The notes under the pieces are model-generated. The model searched no databases. It was not told the origin of the DNA and was given only the letters and a program-made list of their open reading frames with translations. 39,740 nt of DNA, from NCBI GenBank assembly GCA_009921765.1, contig RFXC01000012.1, forward strand, positions 1-39,740, written 5' to 3'. The DNA is from Betaproteobacteria bacterium. Its GTDB lineage: Bacteria; Pseudomonadota; Gammaproteobacteria; Burkholderiales; Burkholderiaceae. Made by a program: the position numbers and the translations under genes. Below, piece after piece: positions 7,670-15,717 of the stretch (its first letter is position 1; each line of letters begins with the position of its first letter).

Positions 7670-7689
7670 ACTTACAGGAAGTCTGTCCC

Positions 7690-8739
7690 ATGCAAGCCCA
7701 GGAATCGAACCCTGCCTGGAACCGGCCGGGCACTGCCCCGCTGCGAAATGAAGTCGCCGCCCGAATGGAGCAGGTGCTCTATGAGGTCAAACGCATTGTC
7801 GTGGGACAGGATGCCTTCCTGGAGCGGGTGCTGGTGGCCATGCTGGCCCGAGGTCATCTGCTGGTCGAGGGTGTGCCCGGCCTCGCCAAAACGCTCACCG
7901 TGAACACGCTCGCGCGAACACTGCGCGGCAGTTTCAAGCGCATCCAGTTCACGCCGGATCTGCTGCCCGCCGATCTGGTCGGAACGCGCGTCTTCAACCA
8001 GAAAACCAGCGAGTTCTCCACCGCACTGGGGCCGGTCTTCACCAACTTGCTGCTTGCCGACGAAATCAATCGCGCGCCAGCGAAGGTGCAGAGTGCGCTA
8101 CTCGAAGTGATGCAGGAACGCCAGGTCACCATCGCCGGCGAAACCCATCGGTTGCCGAACCCTTTCCTTGTGATGGCCACACAGAACCCGATCGAAACCG
8201 AAGGCACCTACCCGCTGCCCGAGGCCCAGGTCGACCGCTTCATGATGAAAGTGCTGGTCGGTTACCCCACCGAGGAAGAAGAGTTCGTCATCGTTGAGCG
8301 CGTCACCGGTCCGGCGATTGAGGTGTCGCCAGTGGCCACCACCGAGGAACTCGCCACGCTGCAGGCCGAATGCCGGCGCGTCTACGTCGATCCGGCGCTG
8401 GTGCAGTTTGCAGTGAAAATCGTCGCAGCCACCCGCAACCCTGCAGCTTGTGGTCTGCCGGAACTCGCGCGCTACATCGGCTTCGGGGCCAGCCCACGTG
8501 CCACGATCAGCATGATTGAAGGCGCCCGCGCCCTCGCCCTGCTGAGGGGACGCAGCTACGTGCTGCCTGCCGATGTGATCGACCTGGTGGCCGATGTGCT
8601 TCGTCACCGCCTGGTGCTGAGCTACGAGGCGCTCTCAGAGAACCTCTCCCCCGATCAACTGATCGGCAAGCTGCTGAGGGCCATTCCCGCACCCGACACG
8701 CCTCTCTCCACCCATGTCAGGTTGGGAGAGTCGGCCTGA
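7690..8739 (+). CDS. MoxR-family AAA+ ATPase
   Basis: This 349-residue cytoplasmic ATPase has Walker A EGVPGLAKT (60-68), Walker B NLLLADEINRAP (about 119-130), sensor 1 VMATQNPIETEGTYPLPEAQVDRF (split as VMATQNP then QVDRF) and the MoxR C-terminal lid. The spacing fits AAA_3. GGAAG lies 8 nt before the ATG. MoxR ATPases act as chaperones that load or activate VWA-domain partners. The immediate DUF58 and VWA neighbours support that role here. Confidence 0.93.
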   Translation: MQAQESNPAWNRPGTAPLRNEVAARMEQVLYEVKRIVVGQDAFLERVLVAMLARGHLLVEGVPGLAKTLTVNTLARTLRGSFKRIQFTPDLLPADLVGTRVFNQKTSEFSTALGPVFTNLLLADEINRAPAKVQSALLEVMQERQVTIAGETHRLPNPFLVMATQNPIETEGTYPLPEAQVDRFMMKVLVGYPTEEEEFVIVERVTGPAIEVSPVATTEELATLQAECRRVYVDPALVQFAVKIVAATRNPAACGLPELARYIGFGASPRATISMIEGARALALLRGRSYVLPADVIDLVADVLRHRLVLSYEALSENLSPDQLIGKLLRAIPAPDTPLSTHVRLGESA

Positions 8740-8767
8740 TCCGGCCGGCTTCGGAAAGCGCCCTCCC

Positions 8768-9802
8768 ATGTTTGGCTGGTTCCGAAAGCGCGCGCCCGAC
8801 CCTGGCTCTGAACCGAGCGCGCCGGGGGCCCTGGCGGCTGCGGGCGGGCCGTCGCTGCAAACGGTCAGAACCGACCCAGAGCGGCTGCTGAAGAAGCTGG
8901 AGTGGACGGTCGTTCGCCGGCTCGACGGCATTCTGCAGGGCGATTACCGCACGCTATTCCGGGGCAGCGGCTTTGACCTGGCCGATCTGCGCGAATACAT
9001 GCCGCACGACGATGTGCGCCACATCGACTGGAATGTCACGGCGCGGTTGCAGGTTCCCCATGTGCGCGAGCATCAGGAAGACCGCGAGGTGGCAGCGTGG
9101 CTGCTGCTTGATCTTTCGGGCTCGGCCGACTTCGGATCCGGGCAGATTTCCAAACGCACGCTTGCCCTCGAATTCAGTGCCGTGGTGGCCAGGCTGCTCA
9201 CACGCCGCGGCAATCGGATCGGTGCGCTGATCCACGCGGGCAGTCATCACGACAACACTTTCGTGCAAGCGCGGTCGGGGCGTCGGCATGTACTCCATCT
9301 GATGCGAAGCATTGATGCTGCGCAAACCGGCGGCACGCCGCACGATGCCACCGAGCTCGGCGCGGTGCTCTCTGATGCGCTGGCGGCAATCAAGCGTCGG
9401 TCAGTGGTGTTTGTCGTGTCCGATTTCATCAGCCTGCCCGGCTGGGATCAGGCGCTGTCTCAACTCGCCCGACGCCACGATGTGGTGGCGGTGCGGCTCT
9501 TCGATCCGCTTGAGGTTGAGCTGCCCGACCTTGGGATGATCGCCCTGCGGGACGCCGAAACTGGCGAGTTGCTGTGGGTGGACAGCAGCGACCGCCGCTT
9601 CCGCGAGCGGTTCGCCCAGGCTGCGAGCGCGCGTGAAACGCAGCTGCGCGAGGCACTGGCCCGCAGCGGCGTGGATTGCCTGGAACTTGCCACCGATGAG
9701 CCGCTCGATGAATCGCTGCTTCGATTCCTGCAAGTGCGAAAGCGCCGCTCGCAGCTGTCGGCTGGCGCGTTTGGTGCGGCCGCCGCATCGCGTTCGGTCT
9801 GA
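8768..9802 (+). CDS. DUF58 domain protein of the MoxR operon
   Basis: This is 344 residues from ATG 8768 (MFGWFRKRAPDPG), which has a GGAAAG box and a 28-nt gap after moxR. An alternative ATG at 8714 overlaps the moxR end and has no ribosome site. The DUF58 core is clear: YRTLFRGSGFDLADLREY, DDVRHIDWNVTAR and REHQEDREVAAWLLLDLSGS, with a DLSGS that resembles a VWA MIDAS. No TM helices are seen, so it is probably cytoplasmic or membrane-peripheral. DUF58 proteins accompany MoxR and Bat VWA proteins; their biochemical role is not established. Confidence 0.9.
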   Translation: MFGWFRKRAPDPGSEPSAPGALAAAGGPSLQTVRTDPERLLKKLEWTVVRRLDGILQGDYRTLFRGSGFDLADLREYMPHDDVRHIDWNVTARLQVPHVREHQEDREVAAWLLLDLSGSADFGSGQISKRTLALEFSAVVARLLTRRGNRIGALIHAGSHHDNTFVQARSGRRHVLHLMRSIDAAQTGGTPHDATELGAVLSDALAAIKRRSVVFVVSDFISLPGWDQALSQLARRHDVVAVRLFDPLEVELPDLGMIALRDAETGELLWVDSSDRRFRERFAQAASARETQLREALARSGVDCLELATDEPLDESLLRFLQVRKRRSQLSAGAFGAAAASRSV

Positions 9803-9816
9803 CGGGACCGCATGCC

Positions 9817-10959
9817 ATGATTGACCTGCGGACCCTCAGCTTCCTGTGGCCGATACTTCTCTGGCTGCTCGCGATCGTGCCGCTGGCAGCGCTCGCCATG
9901 CTGCTGCTTCGTTTCACCCGTTCGCGCGCCCATTCCCGCTACCCAGGCATGGTGCCTCAGGCGCTCATGCACTCGGGCCTTGGGGGTTTCCTGGGTCGCT
10001 ATGGCCCGGGCTTGATCGCACTGGCCGGGCTCGCGCTGCTCCTCGTCGCCGTAGCTCGCCCCCGTGCCATGCTGCTCATGCCCACGGCGGTCGAGTCGGT
10101 CATCCTCGCGATCGACACATCGGGCAGCATGCGCGCTGCCGACGTCAAACCCAGTCGTATCGAAGCCGCTCAGGCTGCTGCCCGTAGTTTCATTGATGGC
10201 ATGCCATCGCGGCTGCGGGTTGGTGTGGTCGCCATCTCCGGCACCGCGGCGGTCGTTCAGTCTCCCACGACCGAGCGGGATGATCTCTACCAGGCGATCG
10301 ACTCACTGCAGCTTCAGCGCGGCTCGGCCATCGGCAGCGGCATCCTGGTGAGCCTTGCAGAGTTGTTGCCGGGCGCAGGCATCGACGTACAGAAAATTCT
10401 CAACGAGGCCTCGGGCGACGGACCTCGCCCGGGTGCTGGCGGCACGCCGCTGCGCGGAGCGCCAGGACGCGACAGCGCCGGCACGGCAGGCGCCACAGCG
10501 TCGGGCGCCCGCTCAGGCAGCCAGGAGCCGCCCAAAACCAGCCCGCCGGCGGAGCCAGGATCCAACCGCAGTGCGGCAATCGTTCTGCTGACTGACGGCC
10601 AGGGCAACACCGGGCCCGATACGCTAAAGATGGCCGAACTCGCCGCGCAGCATGGCGTTCGCATCTTCACCGTGGGGGTGGGTACGACAGAAGGCATCAC
10701 ACTCAACGCTCAAGGCATGTCGATGCGGGTGCGGCTCGATGAGGAGGCACTGAAGAAGATCGCCGACATCACACTGGGCGACTATTTCCGTGCGAACGAC
10801 GCCCTCGACCTGCGCCGAATCTACAAAGAGCTCAGCTCGCGCCTTACGCTCGAGCGGCGCCAGCTTACAGAGGTCACCGCGGTTTTTGCGCTCGCTGGAT
10901 GTGTGCTGGTGATCGTGGCGGCCGCAGTATCGCTCGCGCGCACCGGCAGAATTGCCTGA
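9817..10959 (+). CDS. BatA-like VWA-domain membrane protein
   Basis: This 380-residue protein has N-terminal TM helices (about 10-31 and 65-80), a VWA domain with full MIDAS D100-T-S-G-S104-M, TDG later in the fold, and a C-terminal TM (about 352-372). GGGA precedes the ATG and DUF58 ends 14 nt upstream, so it is the last gene of the protease-moxR-DUF58-VWA operon. A Gly/Ser/Ala/Pro-rich insert of about 55 residues (roughly 195-250) sits at the same place as the Pro/Ala-rich insert in the paralogue at 5528-6619. It is likely a periplasmic metal-dependent interaction module anchored in the inner membrane. Partners usual in larger Bat operons (BatB, BatD, DUF4381) are not present. Confidence 0.9.
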   Translation: MIDLRTLSFLWPILLWLLAIVPLAALAMLLLRFTRSRAHSRYPGMVPQALMHSGLGGFLGRYGPGLIALAGLALLLVAVARPRAMLLMPTAVESVILAIDTSGSMRAADVKPSRIEAAQAAARSFIDGMPSRLRVGVVAISGTAAVVQSPTTERDDLYQAIDSLQLQRGSAIGSGILVSLAELLPGAGIDVQKILNEASGDGPRPGAGGTPLRGAPGRDSAGTAGATASGARSGSQEPPKTSPPAEPGSNRSAAIVLLTDGQGNTGPDTLKMAELAAQHGVRIFTVGVGTTEGITLNAQGMSMRVRLDEEALKKIADITLGDYFRANDALDLRRIYKELSSRLTLERRQLTEVTAVFALAGCVLVIVAAAVSLARTGRIA

Positions 10960-10974
10960 TCCTCCGCCCCGCAT

Positions 10975-10988
10975 GCGCCCTCAGGCGC
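10975..10988. terminator. Small stem-loop at the convergent VWA / histidine kinase ends
   Basis: GCGCC-CTCA-GGCGC forms a 5-bp stem and tetraloop overlapping the kinase stop codon, 15 nt after the VWA stop. No T-run. Weak candidate. Confidence 0.25.
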
Positions 10989-12399
10989 GGTCGAGTTCAA
11001 TGCTTACCGAAAGACCGGTGCCATCTGGCCCGGCGTGAAGTGACAGTCGCGCGCCCAGAAGCCGCGCATATTCGCTCACGATGGCAAGGCCCAGACCCGC
11101 GCCCTCTCGCAGCATGGGCTCGCGCGAGGTTCGGCGCCAACGTTGCATCATGTCGGCACGTCGCGCTTCGGGTAACCCGATGCCGTTGTCAATCACCGAC
11201 AGCGTGACCCTGGTTGCCGCGCCAGTACTGCCCTCCTTCGCTTCAACGCTCACCGTCAACTGCGGCTGCCCAACGGGAGACGAACCAAACGCATGTCGAC
11301 AGGCGTTATCGAGCAGATTGTTGACCACGCCCTCGAGGAGCGCCGCATTACCGAGCACCTCGACGGGCGCATCGAGTCCGCTCGCGCCAAGGTCGATCCC
11401 CTGAGCATCGGTGCGCGCAATGAATCGCAGCAAGGCCTCGCGCACGACGATATCCAGTCTCACTGGCTCACGCTTGAGCGTTCCCGAGACCTCCTCGGCA
11501 AAGGCCAGCGCGAGCAATTGATCAACCAGCCGGCTCGCCTTGTCCTGCGTGCGGATGATTTCTTCGAGCTGCTCTTTCATGACCGGCTTGCCACCGTCGC
11601 GAAGGCCGAATTCAGCGAGCGCCCGAATGCCTGAAAGCGGAGTGCGCAACTCATGCGCGATGTTGCCGGCAAACTCGCGCTGCGCCACCACGGCGCGGCG
11701 GATGGTCGCAAGGAGCGAATTGAAGCTTTCGCCCAAGCGCACAAAGTCGCGCACCCTGGACTCGACATGAACTGGCGCGAGGTCGCGTGCATCACGTTGC
11801 AAGAGATCGCGTTCCAGACGAACGAGCGGCGCAAGGTCTGCCCCTACCAACCTCTGAATCCCGAAAACCAGCACCACCAGAACCACTCCAAGCGGCAAGA
11901 GGGTCGCGGCCACCAGCTGCAGCAGCATGGCGTCACGACCAGCCGTGGTCTGCCCGACCGTCACATAGAAGGGTCGCGGCCCCTGTTTGAGGATGGTGGC
12001 AAGACGCACCGGAGCCCCATCGAAGCTGCGTTCCACGAAATACGGCAAGGGTTCATCGGCGTCCGGCAGTGCGGCCAGGCCCGGGTGCCCCGCAACGAAT
12101 TGTCCGCCTGCCGAACGCACCAGAAAATAAATTGATTCGGTCGTGTCGAACAACACCGAACTCAGTTCGGCAGGCGTGAGTTTGAGCGACAGACCGCTCG
12201 CGGATGAAGGGTCTGCCAGCACGCGCTCAGCCACCAGGAGCGCGTCTTCCACCAGCCCCCGGTCATACGCCCGCTGCATGAAATGGGCCGCCACCCATAC
12301 GATTCCAAAGCTTGCGATGAGCCAGCCCAGGACCAGCGCGGTGATCATATGAAGAACCAGCCGTCGGCCCAGCGTGGGCAGCCTGCGGGCAGCGCTCAT
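10981..12399 (-). CDS. Two-component sensor histidine kinase (TctE/QseC-like, 2CSK_N-type sensor)
   Basis: This 472-residue inner-membrane kinase has TM1 at about 17-39, a periplasmic domain of about 115 residues, TM2 at about 160-182 and a HAMP-like linker. These are followed by the HisKA box IAHELRTPL (His249), the N box NLLDNACRHA, the G1 box DNGIGLP and the G2 box GAGLGLAIV. The periplasmic domain, with FDTTESIYFLVRSAGGQFVAGHPGL, resembles the 2CSK_N domain of TctE/QseC-type kinases rather than a His/Met-rich metal sensor. It overlaps the response-regulator gene by 4 nt (ATGA at 12396-12399). The signal is unknown; the position next to czcCBA suggests control of metal efflux. Confidence 0.9.
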   Translation of the reverse strand: MSAARRLPTLGRRLVLHMITALVLGWLIASFGIVWVAAHFMQRAYDRGLVEDALLVAERVLADPSSASGLSLKLTPAELSSVLFDTTESIYFLVRSAGGQFVAGHPGLAALPDADEPLPYFVERSFDGAPVRLATILKQGPRPFYVTVGQTTAGRDAMLLQLVAATLLPLGVVLVVLVFGIQRLVGADLAPLVRLERDLLQRDARDLAPVHVESRVRDFVRLGESFNSLLATIRRAVVAQREFAGNIAHELRTPLSGIRALAEFGLRDGGKPVMKEQLEEIIRTQDKASRLVDQLLALAFAEEVSGTLKREPVRLDIVVREALLRFIARTDAQGIDLGASGLDAPVEVLGNAALLEGVVNNLLDNACRHAFGSSPVGQPQLTVSVEAKEGSTGAATRVTLSVIDNGIGLPEARRADMMQRWRRTSREPMLREGAGLGLAIVSEYARLLGARLSLHAGPDGTGLSVSIELDRA

Positions 12400-13091
12400 T
12401 CGCCCTCCAGAACCAGCGAATAGCCCAGCCCTCGCAGGGTACGGATTCCAACGCCGCTACCGGCCAGCTTTTTTCGCAATCGGGAAATGAAGGCTTCCAG
12501 CGCGTTCGGCGCGAGCAGATCATCGAGATCGGAAAGTTTGTCGGCGAGATCGGTCTTGCTCACCACCCGCCCGACGGGGCTCATCAATTCCCAAAGCACT
12601 TGAAACTCTCGGGACGGCAGAAACAATTCTTCGCCTCCAACCAGGAACCGCCGCTTCTGCCGCTCCAGGGTGAGCGCGCCGATGGTCTGCACGTCGTCAA
12701 GCCAGCTCCGGGAGCGGCGAACCAGCGCTCTCAGCCGGGCCTCCACCTCATCGAGTTCGAACGGCTTGCCCAGGTAGTCGTCAGCGCCGCTGTTGAGACC
12801 GTCAATCCGCTCATCGGTGCGGTTACGCGCAGTAAGGATGAGCACCGGCGTGTGGTCACCGCGCGCACGGGCAGCGCGCAGCAAATCGAGCCCATTGGAG
12901 GACGGCGCGCCGGGCTGGCGCGACGCAGGCAAATTCAGATCGAGCAGTACGGCGTCGAAGGGCTGCAGAGACCACAACGTTGCCGCGTCGGCCAGGTTAT
13001 CGCACGGGTCGACATGGTGCCCCGCCGCAGAAAGACTGCGCGTAAGCACCTGACGCAGCACCGTGTCATCTTCGATCAGCAGAATTCGCAT
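12396..13091 (-). CDS. OmpR-family response regulator with extended receiver loop
   Basis: This 231-residue regulator has receiver acidic residues E7-D8-D9, phospho-acceptor Asp51 (LLDLNLP), Thr87 and Lys109 (GKPF). A winged-helix DNA-binding domain follows (about 130-228, ending SRLRKKL...IRTLRGLGYSL). After DLNLP there is an insertion of about eight residues (ASRQPGAPSSNG where relatives have about four) in the loop next to the phosphorylation site. It is the first gene of the regulator-kinase operon and is divergent from the efflux operon. The likely target is the AGTCAG tandem repeat at 13123-13144. Confidence 0.92.
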   Translation of the reverse strand: MRILLIEDDTVLRQVLTRSLSAAGHHVDPCDNLADAATLWSLQPFDAVLLDLNLPASRQPGAPSSNGLDLLRAARARGDHTPVLILTARNRTDERIDGLNSGADDYLGKPFELDEVEARLRALVRRSRSWLDDVQTIGALTLERQKRRFLVGGEELFLPSREFQVLWELMSPVGRVVSKTDLADKLSDLDDLLAPNALEAFISRLRKKLAGSGVGIRTLRGLGYSLVLEGE

Positions 13092-13122
13092 GAGGGTTGC
13101 GTGCTCAGGAAGCCGTCGCGCA

Positions 13123-13156
13123 AGTCAGGTTCGAGTCAGTTGCTGCATGCGATAAC
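13123..13156 (+). promoter_or_regulatory. Candidate response-regulator operator and promoter of the RND operon
   Basis: AGTCAGGTTCG (13123-13133) is followed directly by AGTCAGTTGCT (13134-13144). This is a direct repeat with an 11-bp period, the usual geometry for tandem OmpR/PhoB-family dimers. A TGC-GATAAC extended -10-like element (13148-13156) lies downstream, with no good -35, as expected for an activated promoter. The whole sits in the 98-bp divergent gap between the regulator gene and the outer-membrane factor gene. Confidence 0.42.
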
Positions 13157-13189
13157 GGCAGGGTGAGCATACGACAACCAGGAAAACCA

Positions 13190-14503
13190 GTGATTCGTTC
13201 CAGTCGCTTTCGGATCGCGGCAGGGCTGCTTGTCGCCTGCGTTGCAACCGGGAGCGGCGCCCAATCAGCGCCTGAACGGCTGTCGCTCGATTCAGTGCTG
13301 CTGCGGGCCGAGCGTCATCCTGAGGTCCTGATCGCAGGGGCCGATGTCGATGCGGCATCGGGCGGTGTTGTCGCTGCCGACAGGGCCCCGCTACCCACCG
13401 TCTCCGCCTCGCTCGCCTCCATTGATCTTCAGAACGGTATGGGTCCCGGGTCTTTGGCGGGCGGCAAACGCCTGGATAAAGGGATCGGGGTGGATTGGGT
13501 GTGGGAGCGCGGCGACAAGCGAATGCACCGCACCCGTAGCGCGGAACTTGGCCTTCAGGCGGCGCGTCTCGATCGAACCGATGTTCTCCTGATCCGCCAG
13601 ATCACCATTGCAGGTGCGTTCTGGGACCTTCTCGCCGCCCAGGACCGGGAGGCCGATTCGGCCCAAATGCTGCGTAGCGCCGAGCAGATGGCCGATAGCG
13701 CCCGCTTGCGTCTTCAGAAGGGCGATATCTCCGAACAGGAGACCGCTCGCGTCCTGATCGAGACCGAGCGTGCCAGACAGGACGATGCCACGCTCCGGGC
13801 CGCTCGCCGCCTCGCAGCCGTGTCGCTCGCCCAGGCAGCTGCCCTTGTCAACGATCAGATCGAGGCGGCGGAGGGCTGGCCGGCATTCTCCGCGTCGCCA
13901 TCTGGGCCCGCGAACCGCTCCACGCCAGCCGGCTCGGCGACGCTGCCGCCCACCGGGCCGGCCATCAGTAGGCTGGTTGACCAGCGGGCCGACGTCCGCG
14001 CGGCACGCTCCAGGGTGGAGGCCGCTCGCGCTGCGCTCGACCTCGCACGCGCCTCGCAGGTCAGCGACATCACCTGGGGGGGCGGTGTCAATCACTACCC
14101 CCCCGATCAACGGGCCTCGGTACAGTTACGCGCCCAGTTCCCGTGGCAACTCAACTACCGATTCGAAGGCGAGATCCGTCAGGCCGTTGCGGGGTTACAG
14201 AGGGCAGAATCGTCGCTCAGCCAGACATTGGTTGCGGCCGAGTCCGAGTTGACGTCGCTCCACCTCCGTCGCATCACCACGGCTGCGCGCCTGGAAAGCA
14301 TCGAGACACGCATTCTTGAGCGCTCGCGTGAGGTTCTGGAACGGGCCGAGGCAGCCTACGCACGAGGCGCCACTTCACTCACCGATCTGCTCGATGCGCG
14401 TCGCACCTTCAGGGCCGTACGACTCGACGCGGTCCAGGCGCGGCTCGATGCGGCACGCGCCGATACCGAATGGCGTCTGCGTTCGCTGAGCGTCGCACCA
14501 TAA
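13190..14503 (+). CDS. TolC-family outer membrane efflux protein (CzcC-like)
   Basis: This 437-residue protein starts at GTG 13190, with AGGA correctly spaced at 13180-13183. This start gives a clean signal peptide (MIRSSRFRIAAGLLVACVAT, cleaved near GAQSA), whereas the in-frame ATG at 13097 would bury it. Two OEP repeats are visible: long Ala/Arg/Glu-rich helices with RAERHPEVL near the front, then a second copy ending ARGATSLTDLLDARRTFR. It should form the trimeric outer-membrane channel of the RND pump encoded downstream. The next gene begins 26 nt after the stop. The chosen GTG is a judgment between two starts. Confidence 0.85.
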   Translation: MIRSSRFRIAAGLLVACVATGSGAQSAPERLSLDSVLLRAERHPEVLIAGADVDAASGGVVAADRAPLPTVSASLASIDLQNGMGPGSLAGGKRLDKGIGVDWVWERGDKRMHRTRSAELGLQAARLDRTDVLLIRQITIAGAFWDLLAAQDREADSAQMLRSAEQMADSARLRLQKGDISEQETARVLIETERARQDDATLRAARRLAAVSLAQAAALVNDQIEAAEGWPAFSASPSGPANRSTPAGSATLPPTGPAISRLVDQRADVRAARSRVEAARAALDLARASQVSDITWGGGVNHYPPDQRASVQLRAQFPWQLNYRFEGEIRQAVAGLQRAESSLSQTLVAAESELTSLHLRRITTAARLESIETRILERSREVLERAEAAYARGATSLTDLLDARRTFRAVRLDAVQARLDAARADTEWRLRSLSVAP

Positions 14504-14529
14504 CGCTGAACTCACACACTGGAAGCCAC

Positions 14530-15717
14530 GTGGTTTCGAAGCGCCTGATCTGCCTGATTCCTGCTGCGACCCTTGCCGCTCTCCTGCTGGCTGGCTGCCA
14601 GGATGCACCCTCGGGCCAACCCCCGCCCGCACGGCCCATCCTCACGGGCAGCACGCTGCGCTTTCCGACCGGGCATCCGCAACTCGGTGCGCTGAAAACC
14701 GTGGCCGCCGAACCGGCACGCCCAGTCAACGTCGACATCCCCGCGCGGGTGATCTGGGACGAAGACCGTACGCAACGCATTTATCCGGCATTTGCTGGGC
14801 GAATCTCTACGATTCGGGCCGACGTCGGAAGCCGCGTCGCAGTGGGTCAGGTTCTGGCCGAGCTGGCCTCTCCGGAATTTGGCGTCGCGCAGGCCGATGC
14901 CAGCCGGGCCCGGGCAGACCTCGTCCAGGCAAATCGCCAGCTCGACCGGGTTCGCGATCTGCACGCGATAGGCATCGCCGCCCGAAAGGAGCTCGAGCAG
15001 GCAGAAACGGATGCCCTGCGCGCGCAAACCGAACTCGACCGCACGCAGGCCCGAACGCAGCTCTATGGCGGGTCAGATGCCATCAATCAGCGTCTGGCCA
15101 TCACAGCGGGCATTACCGGAGTGGTGGTCGAACGCAATCTCAATCCCGGCCAGGAACTGCGTCCCGAGCAATTCGGACCCGGCTCGACTGCACTGTTTGT
15201 ACTGACCGATCCCACCCATCTCTGGCTGCAGGTTGACGTTCGCGAAGGCGATCTGTCGCAGGTGGCGCCGGGTCGGCGCGTTGAATTCATCGCCAACGCC
15301 TACCCTGATCGCAGCTTTCCCGCCGAGATCATGGCCGTGGGTGACGCCATCGATCCCCTCACGCGAACCCTCAAGGTCAGAGCCCGGGTCGACAACACCG
15401 CCCGCTTGCTCAAGGTGGAGATGCTGGGCCGCGTGCGGGTCAGCCAGTCGCCTGGCCAGGGTGCGGTCGTACCAGCCTCCGCCGTGGTGAGCCAGGACAA
15501 CACACACTGGATCTACGTGTCCCCTAACCCGGGCGAATTCGAACCCCGGCAAACTGAGATCACCTATCTCGGGTCAGAGCGGGTGCTGATTCGCGAGGCG
15601 CTTCGCACCGGCGAGCAGGTGCTGGTCGAAAACACGCTGCTGCTCGCCAGAATCTATCGTGGCGCAGCCGACGCCAACGAGCGCACCTCGACGCCGGGTC
15701 GAGGTGCGGCTCGATGA
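14530..15717 (+). CDS. RND periplasmic adaptor, CzcB/CusB-like lipoprotein
   Basis: This is 395 residues from GTG 14530, preceded by GGAAG. It gives a lipoprotein signal with lipobox LLLAGC (Cys23), so the mature protein is lipid-anchored in the periplasm. An in-frame ATG at 14470 lies inside the previous gene. The membrane-fusion-protein order is clear: a beta-barrel start (VDIPARVIWDEDRT), lipoyl half (FAGRISTIRADVGSRVAVGQVLAEL), alpha-helical hairpin (about 115-180), second lipoyl half (AGITGVVVERNLNPGQEL), and barrel (LWLQVDVREGDLSQVAPG). No His- or Met-rich metal-binding extension is seen. It joins the CzcA-like pump to the TolC-like channel and overlaps the pump gene by 4 nt. Confidence 0.88.
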   Translation: MVSKRLICLIPAATLAALLLAGCQDAPSGQPPPARPILTGSTLRFPTGHPQLGALKTVAAEPARPVNVDIPARVIWDEDRTQRIYPAFAGRISTIRADVGSRVAVGQVLAELASPEFGVAQADASRARADLVQANRQLDRVRDLHAIGIAARKELEQAETDALRAQTELDRTQARTQLYGGSDAINQRLAITAGITGVVVERNLNPGQELRPEQFGPGSTALFVLTDPTHLWLQVDVREGDLSQVAPGRRVEFIANAYPDRSFPAEIMAVGDAIDPLTRTLKVRARVDNTARLLKVEMLGRVRVSQSPGQGAVVPASAVVSQDNTHWIYVSPNPGEFEPRQTEITYLGSERVLIREALRTGEQVLVENTLLLARIYRGAADANERTSTPGRGAAR

